A stretch of 9,447 bases of DNA, from the NCBI GenBank assembly GCA_947448095.1, contig CANFNN010000094.1:1-9447 (forward strand). Direction: 5' to 3'. Below the pieces are notes generated by a model. That model was not told where the DNA came from, ran no database searches, and saw nothing but the letters and a program-made list of their open reading frames with translations. Each line of letters opens with the position of its first letter. The first letter of the stretch is position 1. Both the position numbers and the translations under genes were made by a program. Shown in pieces: positions 1-6,520 of this stretch. Source of the stretch: Bacteriovoracaceae bacterium. Its GTDB lineage: Bacteria; Bdellovibrionota; Bacteriovoracia; Bacteriovoracales; Bacteriovoracaceae.

Positions 1-92
1 AGGCAAGGAGAAGGATAATTTTTGTAAGCGCATTTCGGAGCTATTTAAATGCTCTAAGAAATGATACCTTCAAGAAAATATAAAGGACTCTA
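1..92. other. Leader/intergenic region upstream of the helicase
   Basis: No gene can be called here with confidence. Two forward frames stay open from the window edge: one stops at 62-64 and the other at 81-83. Either could be the last codons of an upstream gene, but they compete with each other and are too short to judge. An imperfect inverted repeat pairs 27-35 with 47-55 (one mismatch, core GCATTT/AAATGC). It has no T-run after it, so it does not look like an intrinsic terminator. The region probably holds the helicase promoter and leader. Confidence 0.4.
22..50 (+). promoter_or_regulatory. Candidate sigma-70-like promoter for the helicase gene
   Basis: TTGTAA at 22-27 and TTAAAT at 45-50 are separated by 17 bases; each matches four of six consensus positions. 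This would place the transcript start near 57 and leave a leader of about 35 bases. Matches of this quality arise by chance in AT-rich DNA, so this is a weak inference. Confidence 0.25.
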
Positions 93-1421
93 ATGACCGC
101 TTGGAATGATCTCTCCCTTTCTGCTGAAATGCTCTCTCTGATTGAGAACGCTGGCTATAAAGCACCTACGCCGGTGCAAATTCAATCTATCCCACTTGTA
201 ATGGAAGGATTTGATGTTTTAGTTTCGTCTCAAACCGGAAGTGGTAAGACTGCCAGTTTCGTTATACCCGTGGTTGAAAGATTTAAAGGCAAAAACGGAA
301 CTTATATTCTCGCTCTTTCCCCAACACGTGAAATTGCTCAGCAAACAGGTGCTGTGTTTGAAGCCTTTGGAAAACCACTAGGTCTAAGAACTGTTGTCTG
401 TATCGGCGGAGCTTCTATCCCTGTTGAGAAAGAAGCTTTGGCCTCTTCTCCTCACATCATCGTCGCAACTCCCGGAAGACTGTGTGATCACTTAGAGCGC
501 GGAAATGTGTGGCTTGATTTTATTCAATGCCTGATCTTTGATGAAGCTGACCGCATGCTTGAGATGGGTTTTGCCAAACAGATTGATACTATTACTGAAC
601 AAATCCCTAAGCAGCGCCAGACTTTAATGTTCTCTGCTACTTTTGCTCCTCGCGTGGAGAAACTTGCTCGAAGTGTAATGATTGATCCTAAGGAAGTGAC
701 GATTGTAAAATCTGAAGCTTCAACTCCCAAAATTGAACAAAGACTTTTGTGGCTTCCTGAAGAAAAGAAAATGAGCGCACTCATGAGACTTGCTCAGGAT
801 GAGCCGGGCACGATTATTATTTTTGCCAAATCCAAAGAACGTGTTTATCAGGTTTGGCGGTCGCTTCACGGCAAAAAAGATGATGTTACCTATATCCACT
901 CAGATCTCAACCAAGAGCAGCGTGAAGCAGCGATTGCTGAGTTCAAGTCTGGGCGCTTTCGTATTCTCGTTGCCACAGATGTAATGGGACGCGGAATTGA
1001 CGTCGATGATGTGGCCCACGTAGTAAACTTTGATGTTCCTCGTGAAGCAGAAGATTATATCCACCGTATTGGAAGAACCGGTCGTCGCGGAAAAAGTGGT
1101 CATGCTACCACTTTTGCGATTCCCGTTCGAGATGAGCAAGGCATTCGTGCGATTGAAAAATTGCGCGGCGTCGCTTCTCCTGAGAAAAGAGAATACACAC
1201 AAGAGCGTCCTCGTCAGGAAAGTCGTCCACCACAAAAGCCGACGCGCGCTCCTCAACCTGAAGTTGCAGGCGAGAAGCGTCCGGCCAAACCGGCCTTCTC
1301 TGCTACCGGACCAGCGCCAAAATTAGTGCTTACGCTTAAGCCTAAAGTTGCTGCCGCACCTGTAGTGGAAAAGAAAACTGGTGGGTTCATGAATTGGATA
1401 AAAAAATTATTCAAAGCATAA
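93..1421 (+). CDS. DEAD-box ATP-dependent RNA helicase, RhlE-like
   Basis: This is a 442-residue superfamily 2 RNA helicase that uses ATP to unwind short RNA duplexes; family roles are ribosome assembly, RNA decay and cold adaptation in the cytoplasm. All core motifs are present in order: Q-motif around 21-34 (GYKAPTPVQIQSIP), motif I SQTGSGKT at 46-53, Ia PTRE 77-80, Ib TPGR 126-129, motif II DEAD 150-153, motif III SAT 181-183, motif V ATDVMGRGID 294-303 and motif VI HRIGRTGR 324-331. The core ends near 360. A Pro-, Lys- and Arg-rich, probably disordered tail of about 80 residues follows and ends in GGFMNWIKKLFKA, which could form a short amphipathic helix. The start is supported by AAAGGA at 82-87, five bases before the ATG. 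The family is clear; the subfamily (RhlE rather than CsdA/SrmB) is inferred from the short core and the basic tail. Confidence 0.96.
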   Translation: MTAWNDLSLSAEMLSLIENAGYKAPTPVQIQSIPLVMEGFDVLVSSQTGSGKTASFVIPVVERFKGKNGTYILALSPTREIAQQTGAVFEAFGKPLGLRTVVCIGGASIPVEKEALASSPHIIVATPGRLCDHLERGNVWLDFIQCLIFDEADRMLEMGFAKQIDTITEQIPKQRQTLMFSATFAPRVEKLARSVMIDPKEVTIVKSEASTPKIEQRLLWLPEEKKMSALMRLAQDEPGTIIIFAKSKERVYQVWRSLHGKKDDVTYIHSDLNQEQREAAIAEFKSGRFRILVATDVMGRGIDVDDVAHVVNFDVPREAEDYIHRIGRTGRRGKSGHATTFAIPVRDEQGIRAIEKLRGVASPEKREYTQERPRQESRPPQKPTRAPQPEVAGEKRPAKPAFSATGPAPKLVLTLKPKVAAAPVVEKKTGGFMNWIKKLFKA

Positions 1422-1462
1422 ATTCACAGCGCATGGACAGAGAGCTTTAATCAGCGACACAC

Positions 1463-1497
1463 TTGGGCGGTATGAGAACTCACCACATCCCGCCCAA
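1463..1497 (+). promoter_or_regulatory. Perfect 8-bp inverted repeat enclosing the CHAD start codon
   Basis: TTGGGCGG at 1463-1470 is the exact reverse complement of CCGCCCAA at 1490-1497. The 19-base loop (1471-1489) contains the ATG at 1472. The stem is mostly G-C. No T-run follows on either strand, so it is not a standard intrinsic terminator. In mRNA it could hide or present the start codon and so affect translation. The repeat is seen directly; its function is inferred. Confidence 0.45.
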
Positions 1498-2149
1498 AAT
1501 CTTGCTTCAATACAAAAATAATCAACTGAAGATTCTCTCTCAGCTACTCACGAAAGCTTCCAAGCGTCTGACCTCAGGTCGCATTCATCAATTACGAGTC
1601 ACCATCCGCCGATTGTCAGTTGTCCTTACTAACCGCAAGCTTCAAAAATTGTCCAAGGTGCTGGGGAAAGATCGTGACCTAGATGTTGCTATCGAGAATG
1701 CGAAAATCTATCACATGGGCACCAGAAAGCTAAACCAGGCAATGCTTAAAGCGCGAAGGGATTCACAGAAAGCTGTGAAAAGATTTGCTATCAAGGGGCC
1801 TGAGAGAAGTTCTCGCTCAAAATTAGTTGTGATTTATAAAAGAATGATGAGAAAGAATCTGGTTGAGTTTGAAAAATATCAATCAATTGATTTGGGTCAC
1901 AAAAAGCTTCACAAGTTGCGCATCCTTATGAAAGAGATCCGCTATGGACTTGAAGCAATTGGTAAACCCGACCCCAAACTAAAAAAGATGCAGGATCTTT
2001 TGGGGCACATTCATGATCTTGAAGTGCTCGTGCAATTGAAGTCTAGAAAAAAAAATATTCAAAAAGATAAAGAAGCAACGGTAGAGGAAGTGAAGAGCAT
2101 CTATCAGGGAGTGGATCAATTGATAAGAAAATCCCTGTCTGAGATTTAG
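1472..2149 (+). CDS. CHAD-domain protein, probable polyphosphate-binding
   Basis: CHAD domains are basic helical bundles that bind inorganic polyphosphate, often on polyphosphate granules. From ATG 1472 the product is 225 residues, rich in Lys and Arg, with the two-fold CHAD repeat visible. First half: IHQLRVTIRRL (38-48) and LGKDRDLDVAI (64-74). Second half: LHKLRILMKEIRYGLEAIG (146-164) and MQDLLGHIHDLEVL (173-186). There is no CYTH/triphosphatase domain, signal peptide or membrane segment. It is shorter than many CHAD proteins, so the helix set may be compact. Start choice is uncertain: an in-frame TTG at 1463 would add three residues, an in-frame stop at 1448 bars anything longer, and neither start has a proper Shine-Dalgarno. 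It lies 50 bases after the helicase with no terminator between, so co-transcription is plausible. Its stop overlaps that of the convergent gene by four bases. Confidence 0.88.
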   Translation: MRTHHIPPKILLQYKNNQLKILSQLLTKASKRLTSGRIHQLRVTIRRLSVVLTNRKLQKLSKVLGKDRDLDVAIENAKIYHMGTRKLNQAMLKARRDSQKAVKRFAIKGPERSSRSKLVVIYKRMMRKNLVEFEKYQSIDLGHKKLHKLRILMKEIRYGLEAIGKPDPKLKKMQDLLGHIHDLEVLVQLKSRKKNIQKDKEATVEEVKSIYQGVDQLIRKSLSEI

Positions 2150-2535
2150 CAATCTGCGTATTCATTATTTCGAATGGAGCATTCAAGGGTGACAGATTTC
2201 TTCTCGCCTGAAGCCTCATCAGGATAGATCAGAGTGCCTGAAGTATTGCCGGTAGAGTTGGCAAAGATGAGTTTATATCCACCATGAAAGCTGTAAATAT
2301 CTTCAGTGGCAGTAAAACTTCTCTTGCCTCGGTAGTGGCCTCGAAGACCAGAAGTAAAAGTAATGGCGGCACGACTGATTTTGCGGCACCCATCATAATT
2401 TGAATAGTAGGTATAACTAATACTGCTTCCGTCCAAAAGGGCACCAGAACACGAGCCCTCAATATCCAAAGGAATCCCGGCACGAGTGGATTGGCAAATC
2501 AAAAGTGTTAGGGCGGCCACAACAAGAGCTTTCAC
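2146..2535 (-). CDS. Small exported protein of unknown function (four cysteines)
   Basis: I do not recognise this family. From GTG at 2535 the product is 129 residues. It begins MKALVVAALTLL, a textbook Sec signal peptide with likely cleavage after STRA. The mature part is about 110 residues, rich in Ser, Thr, Tyr and Gly, suggesting a beta-rich fold. It has four cysteines (29, 50, 119 and the C-terminal 129), enough for two disulfides. The GTG start is preferred because AAAAAGGA (2542-2549) lies six bases upstream; the upstream ATG at 2556 has no Shine-Dalgarno and adds seven residues before the signal peptide. The gene converges on the CHAD gene with a four-base stop overlap. Location is probably periplasmic or secreted. 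Confidence 0.75.
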   Translation of the reverse strand: MKALVVAALTLLICQSTRAGIPLDIEGSCSGALLDGSSISYTYYSNYDGCRKISRAAITFTSGLRGHYRGKRSFTATEDIYSFHGGYKLIFANSTGNTSGTLIYPDEASGEKKSVTLECSIRNNEYADC

Positions 2536-2541
2536 ACTCAG

Positions 2542-2549
2542 TCCTTTTT
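2542..2549 (-). promoter_or_regulatory. Ribosome binding site deciding a GTG start
   Basis: Read on the minus strand this is AAAAAGGA followed by a six-base spacer and GTG at 2535. It lies inside the longer ATG-initiated reading frame, whose own ATG (2554-2556) lacks any purine-rich site. This supports the shorter protein. Confidence 0.6.
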
Positions 2550-2554
2550 GAAAC

Positions 2555-2581
2555 ATTATCTAGGACTTAACTATATTTCAA
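2555..2581 (-). promoter_or_regulatory. Candidate promoter for the small exported protein gene
   Basis: On the minus strand TTGAAA (2576-2581) and GATAAT (2555-2560) each match five of six consensus positions, but the spacer is only 15 bases. The -10 overlaps the upstream ATG at 2554-2556, so a transcript from here would start downstream of that ATG and could only use the GTG at 2535. This agrees with the ribosome binding site evidence but is not independent proof. Confidence 0.3.
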
Positions 2582-2641
2582 CTTAACAAATTGCAAAGCT
2601 TATTTGAAAATCATCCTAAAACTACTCACTAGGTTATTTAA

Positions 2642-3673
2642 ATGAAAAAAATTGTTATTCATAAAGCAGGCGACTACAAACAACTTAAAATTGAGGAGTT
2701 TAGCGATCTTAAAGCAAAAGACGCTGAAGTTGTGGTGAGTGTGAAGGCCGCTGGAATCAATTACGCTGATATCATTATTCGCTGGGGTCTATATGAGTCC
2801 GCCAAGAAGTTTGTCGGCTGGCCCATAACTCCAGGTTTTGAGTACTCTGGGATTGTGAAAAGTGTTGGCCCCCAAGTGAAGAACTATCACGTGGGCGATA
2901 AGGTCTTTGGAGTTTCTCTTTTTAATGCCTATGCCTCTGAGGTTTGTGTTCCTGAGCACCAATTGAATTTCATTCCTGATTCTATGACCTTTGAAGAAGC
3001 AGCAGGCTTTCCAGCGGTTTTTATGACCGCCTATCACGCTCTTTTGCAGATAGTGGTAGTGAGGTCCGGAATGACGGCGCTGATTCATTCAGCTGCCGGA
3101 GGAGTGGGAAGCTCACTGGTCCAATTGTGTAAGATCAAGGGCATTAAAACCATTGGGGTGGTGGGATCTTCGCATAAGGTGCAAAGCTTAAAAGATTTGG
3201 GGTGCGATTATATTATTGATAAGTCTCGTGAAGATTTGTGGAAGAAAGTTGAAGAGTACGCTCCACTTGGAGTGGATCTGGCCTTTGATGCCAATGGGGT
3301 TGAGACCATGCAGGGAAGTTATGACCATTTAGCAGCTTCAGGCAAACTGATTGCTTATGGGGCGCACTCGATGTTTCCTAAGACCGGAGGCAAAGTCAAT
3401 TGGCCAAAGCTTGTGATCGATTTTTTGAAAACGCCGCGCTTTAATCCTTTGAACATGACTTCGCAAAACAAAAGTCTTGTGACATTCAATCTGTCATTTC
3501 TCTTTGATCGACGTGATCTCTTAGATGAGGCGATGCTGGATTTAATTCTGTGGTACAAAGAAGGAAAAATTAAGGCCCCTGTGACAAAAAGCTATCCGCT
3601 TGATAAAGTCGGGGAAGCGCACAGAGACCTTGAATCAGGTAAGACGATCGGAAAATTAGTTTTGGTGCCTTAA
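2642..3673 (+). CDS. Zinc-free medium-chain reductase, quinone oxidoreductase / VAT-1-like
   Basis: This 343-residue protein belongs to the medium-chain dehydrogenase/reductase superfamily, whose quinone-reductase branch uses NADPH to reduce quinones or enones in the cytoplasm. The N-terminal GroES-like domain shows GINYADIIIRWG (38-49) and PGFEYSG (64-70). The Rossmann nucleotide-binding loop is SAAGGVGSSLVQL (150-162). The catalytic-zinc Cys/His of alcohol dehydrogenases is absent at the GINYAD position, and no structural-zinc four-Cys lobe is visible. RFNPLNMTSQNKSL (266-279) followed by a hydrophobic FNLSFLF segment resembles VAT-1-type members. Length is normal for the family. The start at ATG 2642 has only a weak AGG (2631-2633) upstream, but the next Met would remove the first domain strand. 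Its TAA overlaps the convergent gene's stop. The actual substrate cannot be read from sequence. Confidence 0.93.
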   Translation: MKKIVIHKAGDYKQLKIEEFSDLKAKDAEVVVSVKAAGINYADIIIRWGLYESAKKFVGWPITPGFEYSGIVKSVGPQVKNYHVGDKVFGVSLFNAYASEVCVPEHQLNFIPDSMTFEEAAGFPAVFMTAYHALLQIVVVRSGMTALIHSAAGGVGSSLVQLCKIKGIKTIGVVGSSHKVQSLKDLGCDYIIDKSREDLWKKVEEYAPLGVDLAFDANGVETMQGSYDHLAASGKLIAYGAHSMFPKTGGKVNWPKLVIDFLKTPRFNPLNMTSQNKSLVTFNLSFLFDRRDLLDEAMLDLILWYKEGKIKAPVTKSYPLDKVGEAHRDLESGKTIGKLVLVP

Positions 3674-4014
3674 AGCATCGTACAACGAACTTCCATTATG
3701 AACTCTCTGTTCCAGAGGCTAAGTTCAACATAAGAAGACGCATTACTTAATTGGGCCGTGGCATAGCTGCGAGATTCGCCGAGAATATTAAGTGCTTGAA
3801 GCTCAACAGTATTTTCTCCCGACTGCGTAAGTATGAACTCAAAGCCTTCGGCTTCACCGAAAGAAACACCACGAGCACCATTTGCGAGTTTCACTTCCGT
3901 CTCAAGAACTTTATCTGCATTATACTTGGCCGTGCATTTAAGGTTAAAGTCCTTCGCAAAGGCCTGTGTGCTAAGAAGTGTACCTAACGCGAGAATTAAT
4001 TTGAGAGAGTTCAT
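3670..4014 (-). CDS. Small exported protein of unknown function
   Basis: This 114-residue protein is not recognised. It opens with a clear Sec signal peptide (MNSLKLILALGTLLSTQAFA, likely cleavage before KDF). The mature domain of about 94 residues looks beta-rich, with alternating hydrophobic residues. It has exactly two cysteines, 27 near the mature N-terminus and 111 near the C-terminus, well placed to close the domain with one disulfide. The start is supported by AAAAGGA (4022-4028) seven bases upstream. It lies 55 bases downstream of the 61-codon gene on the same strand and may share its transcript. Its stop overlaps that of the reductase by four bases (TTAA, a stop on both strands). It is probably periplasmic. 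Confidence 0.8.
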   Translation of the reverse strand: MNSLKLILALGTLLSTQAFAKDFNLKCTAKYNADKVLETEVKLANGARGVSFGEAEGFEFILTQSGENTVELQALNILGESRSYATAQLSNASSYVELSLWNREFIMEVRCTML

Positions 4015-4069
4015 TAAGATGTCCTTTTCTTTTTATCCTAGCATGCTGCTATTTAGGAAAGAAAGGATT

Positions 4070-4255
4070 TTAATTTCCTCCGAGGATTCCACCTTTTCTA
4101 GGCTTATTAAACGTAGCGGTATCAGTATTGACACTACCTTTGCCTTTATAAGCTGAGCCTTTGTAGGAATCGGCTTCACTGCCATTTTTAGTGAGAAGCT
4201 TTCTTTTAAAGGATGTTTTAAAGTTTTTAAAAAATTGGGAAAATTTAGTGCTCAT
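4070..4255 (-). CDS. 61-residue basic small protein, unknown function
   Basis: The family is unknown. The N-terminal 20 residues (KFSQFFKNFKTSFKRKLL) are basic and aromatic with a spacing that could form an amphipathic helix. The rest is polar and Gly/Lys-rich (YKGSAYKGKGS, then KPRKGGILGGN at the C-terminus) and is probably disordered. There is no signal peptide, transmembrane segment or cysteine. The main evidence that it is real is AAGGAG (4262-4267) six bases before the ATG, the best ribosome binding site in the window, and its place between two codirectional genes, 77 bases after the lipoprotein stop. It could bind nucleic acid or membrane surfaces through its positive charge; that is a guess. 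Confidence 0.65.
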   Translation of the reverse strand: MSTKFSQFFKNFKTSFKRKLLTKNGSEADSYKGSAYKGKGSVNTDTATFNKPRKGGILGGN

Positions 4256-4261
4256 ATATTG

Positions 4262-4267
4262 CTCCTT
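4262..4267 (-). promoter_or_regulatory. Strong Shine-Dalgarno of the 61-codon gene
   Basis: Read on the minus strand it is AAGGAG with a six-base spacer to the ATG at 4255. Most other genes here have weak or absent sites, so this one stands out and supports translation of the small gene. Confidence 0.6.
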
Positions 4268-4332
4268 GTTCAGAGCTTATGGGAACACATAAATGGGCCT
4301 AATGAGAGTGAAATTAATCCAAAGATTTCTGG

Positions 4333-6372
4333 CTACAAGAAATACTTTTTCATGATTTTTAATTGAAGCTTTCTTCTTTCTAAAGACAGTCGAGTATTTA
4401 GGGAATCAAGAGATAAATTGAGTCTTTGCGCCAGCGGCGTCTCTTTGGCCTCATTGAGTAAACTTACTTCAAGCGAAGCCCATTTTTCCGTAAGACAACT
4501 ATCTCGCTTGGTTTTAAATCTTAATCGATTGAGTTGGCTATCGACGGGAAAATCCTTTAAGCAACTCTTGGCCAATTCTTCGCCCTGAGCTTCGAGTTTA
4601 ATCATTAATTCATTCGATAGACTCAGTTCCACTGTCGCTCCTTGGCCTTTGAGCCACACTTGATAGATAGGGGAGGATTCTATCTGAGAGCAGATGAATT
4701 TGAGCGAAGGGAGATAAATATTTGGCGTCTGAAAATAGCGCTGAGCGGAAGTCATGAAGGAGAGGCCTTGTTTTTGGCAATCAGAGGAAAATCGCTCAAT
4801 CGTTGAAGAGGCTGCCCAGTCAAAATTAGATTCAAGTTTGTCTTTAAAAGTGGCGATTTCAAAAGTTGCGATGTTCTGCATTTCTTCATTTATGGAAGAG
4901 CAGGTTTGAACTATCTGAGGGCGAATGAGTTCCAGAGCACTGTGAAACTTGAATGAAACTTTAAGCAGTGTTTGAGATTTTTCTAGGCAGCTCTGTTTAT
5001 CTACCCAAGAAGCTTCACTTAAAAGGGCAAGGCGAATGGATTTTACTTCTTTATCAAGGAGACTAGCGATTTGATTTTTTTCAGCTTCCTTGGCCTGGGA
5101 GTAAAGGATTTCAAGGTTGAAGCGGACACTACTTTGAGAGTCTTGGCTGGATATTTGGTCCGTCTTCTCAGCGAGACAGTTTTTGATTTCCCCACTGCTA
5201 TCGCATTGATCCCAAATATCTTGCGAGATTTGCTTGGTATTTTCCACTTCCTTTGAGGTGGACAGGTCTTCCATTTCTGGAATACCAAAATTACATTTGG
5301 CCTTTAAGTAGACATCAAATTCTTGATCGCTGGGAAATTTAAACAGAATAGGACTCACGTCCTCAGCTGTCCAAAAATCGATCTTCGGGCGTCGGCACCT
5401 TTGTCCTGTAGTTCCATTAATGATCAGGACATCGGCGGAATTTTTTATGCCAAATTCCATGTCAATTTTCGCCGATTCAAATTGCCCTTGTTGAGGCATC
5501 TGACCGCGGGCATTGGCGCGAAGAAGAATGCCTTTACCATGATATTTAAAATCTGCATAAGTTCTGGTGAATCTATCCGGACTTATGTCAACCGGGCCCT
5601 CTTCAAAGACCCCATCAATAATTTCTCCGGTTTCACTAAAGAAGATCTGCTCTCCTGTGGGAAGAGTCACTGTGACTTGTTTCTTATTCAATTCTGCAAA
5701 CGGTAAATACTTTCTTGGGAAAAACATAAAGTGACTGTGCATCGTATGAGAGACTGTTCCGTTGGGTGCATCTGAGATCATGAGTGAAATATTTTGTCTG
5801 GCCTGCTCATCAAAAGAAAATTCAAAGCCTCGACCAGCTTCATTAGCGGAGACGATATGGTTTTTGCCTCTGTTCTCAACACTGAAGCCCTCAAACTGCC
5901 CTTCAGGCAATAGATCCTGGCGCAGATACTCAAGACCACTAACCCAGGCCATGGAGTTACTGACAGTTTTCAGAGGAATCATTTTGTCTGTCAGAGGTTT
6001 GAGTGTTGTTTTTATTTCGAGAATCGGACTGACTTGATCTTTCCACATCACAAAGAGTTTGATGTTTGGGCTTTTTACTTTGGGTTTGATTTGAACTAAG
6101 AATGACCCATTACTTCCGGAAAACTTACTTATTTGCGTTGAGACATCAGTCACGACTTTTAAATCCTCAGCTTTTACTTCAGAGTTTTTTGTTTCCACCT
6201 TGAGCGTGACTGAATTAGCACCATTGGCAAAAATAACATCCTGGGAGAGTTTGAGCGTAAAATCAAAAGCGGATTGATTTTTAAGACTGGCAATATTGCG
6301 GTGATTGCTAAGTGGGCCCTGAAAGCTGGAGCAACCATAGAGGACTAAACCAAGTAAAAGGAATTTTCGCAT
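4333..6372 (-). CDS. Large lipoprotein, unknown function, possible Ig-like N-terminal domain
   Basis: This 679-residue protein begins with a type II signal peptide whose lipobox LYGC places the lipidated Cys at 14. It is followed by Ser-Ser with no Asp at +2, so an outer-membrane location is likely. Residues about 36-125 read as an Ig-like beta-sandwich (DVIFANGANSVTLKVETKN). Residues about 140-365 form a second region with HTMHSHFMFFPRKYLP (209-224), GKGILLRANARGQMP (279-293) and NGTTGQRCRRP (319-329); it resembles, from memory, conserved hypothetical proteins of Bdellovibrio. From about 370 to the end it is helix-rich and charged. Ten cysteines lie beyond the lipobox, eight of them in this C-terminal half, suggesting disulfides. 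The ATG has no Shine-Dalgarno, but the lipoprotein signal fixes the start. It is divergent from the papain-like gene and upstream of two small genes on its strand. No enzymatic motif was recognised. Confidence 0.85.
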   Translation of the reverse strand: MRKFLLLGLVLYGCSSFQGPLSNHRNIASLKNQSAFDFTLKLSQDVIFANGANSVTLKVETKNSEVKAEDLKVVTDVSTQISKFSGSNGSFLVQIKPKVKSPNIKLFVMWKDQVSPILEIKTTLKPLTDKMIPLKTVSNSMAWVSGLEYLRQDLLPEGQFEGFSVENRGKNHIVSANEAGRGFEFSFDEQARQNISLMISDAPNGTVSHTMHSHFMFFPRKYLPFAELNKKQVTVTLPTGEQIFFSETGEIIDGVFEEGPVDISPDRFTRTYADFKYHGKGILLRANARGQMPQQGQFESAKIDMEFGIKNSADVLIINGTTGQRCRRPKIDFWTAEDVSPILFKFPSDQEFDVYLKAKCNFGIPEMEDLSTSKEVENTKQISQDIWDQCDSSGEIKNCLAEKTDQISSQDSQSSVRFNLEILYSQAKEAEKNQIASLLDKEVKSIRLALLSEASWVDKQSCLEKSQTLLKVSFKFHSALELIRPQIVQTCSSINEEMQNIATFEIATFKDKLESNFDWAASSTIERFSSDCQKQGLSFMTSAQRYFQTPNIYLPSLKFICSQIESSPIYQVWLKGQGATVELSLSNELMIKLEAQGEELAKSCLKDFPVDSQLNRLRFKTKRDSCLTEKWASLEVSLLNEAKETPLAQRLNLSLDSLNTRLSLERRKLQLKIMKKYFL

Positions 6373-6412
6373 AGGGAACTTATCGGTAAAAGGGGGATGT
6401 TCTTGAGTGAAA

Positions 6413-6421
6413 TGATATACT
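6413..6421 (+). promoter_or_regulatory. Candidate extended -10 promoter for the papain-like/aminotransferase pair
   Basis: TGATATACT carries the TGn extension directly before TATACT, a five-of-six match to the -10 consensus. No good -35 lies 17 bases upstream, as is typical of extended -10 promoters. The transcript would start near 6428. Confidence 0.35.
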
Positions 6422-6442
6422 TTTTAGACCTGTAACTGTCTG
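6414..6442 (-). promoter_or_regulatory. Candidate promoter for the lipoprotein gene
   Basis: On the minus strand CAGACA (6437-6442) and TATATC (6414-6419) are separated by 17 bases, each with four of six consensus matches. It would give a leader of about 35 bases to the ATG at 6372. Its -10 overlaps the candidate -10 for the divergent gene. This is a weak inference from motif matching. Confidence 0.25.
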
Positions 6443-6520
6443 AATAATGGCCTAAAATGTAAGATAAGGTCGGAAGCAATGATTTGCCGGACTGTTTCAG
6501 ATCGGTTTAGCATTTTACTT

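Noticed and set aside
2..64. Possible C-terminal end of an upstream gene (20 codons, TGA at 62-64)
   Set aside because: A second forward frame is equally open to 83, the fragment is too short to judge, and it overlaps a candidate promoter.
900..1256. 118-codon minus-strand reading frame
   Set aside because: It lies wholly inside the helicase gene and has no domain-like sequence, so it is a shadow frame.
2576..2609. TTTCAA-N22-TTGAAA dyad in the divergent region before the reductase, as operator or paired outward -35 boxes
   Set aside because: On the plus strand no acceptable -10 follows at normal spacing, and 6-bp AT-rich arms are common by chance.
4036..4058. TCCTA/TAGGA dyad around the palindrome AGCATGCT upstream of the small exported gene
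   Set aside because: The arms are short and do not flank a promoter or T-run convincingly; probably chance.
4277..4292. Small inverted repeat TTATG/CATAA after the lipoprotein gene
   Set aside because: A 5-bp stem with a 6-base loop and no T-run does not support an intrinsic terminator.
5323..5706. 127-codon plus-strand frame inside the lipoprotein gene
   Set aside because: It is antisense to a clear coding region, with no ribosome binding site and no recognisable domain.
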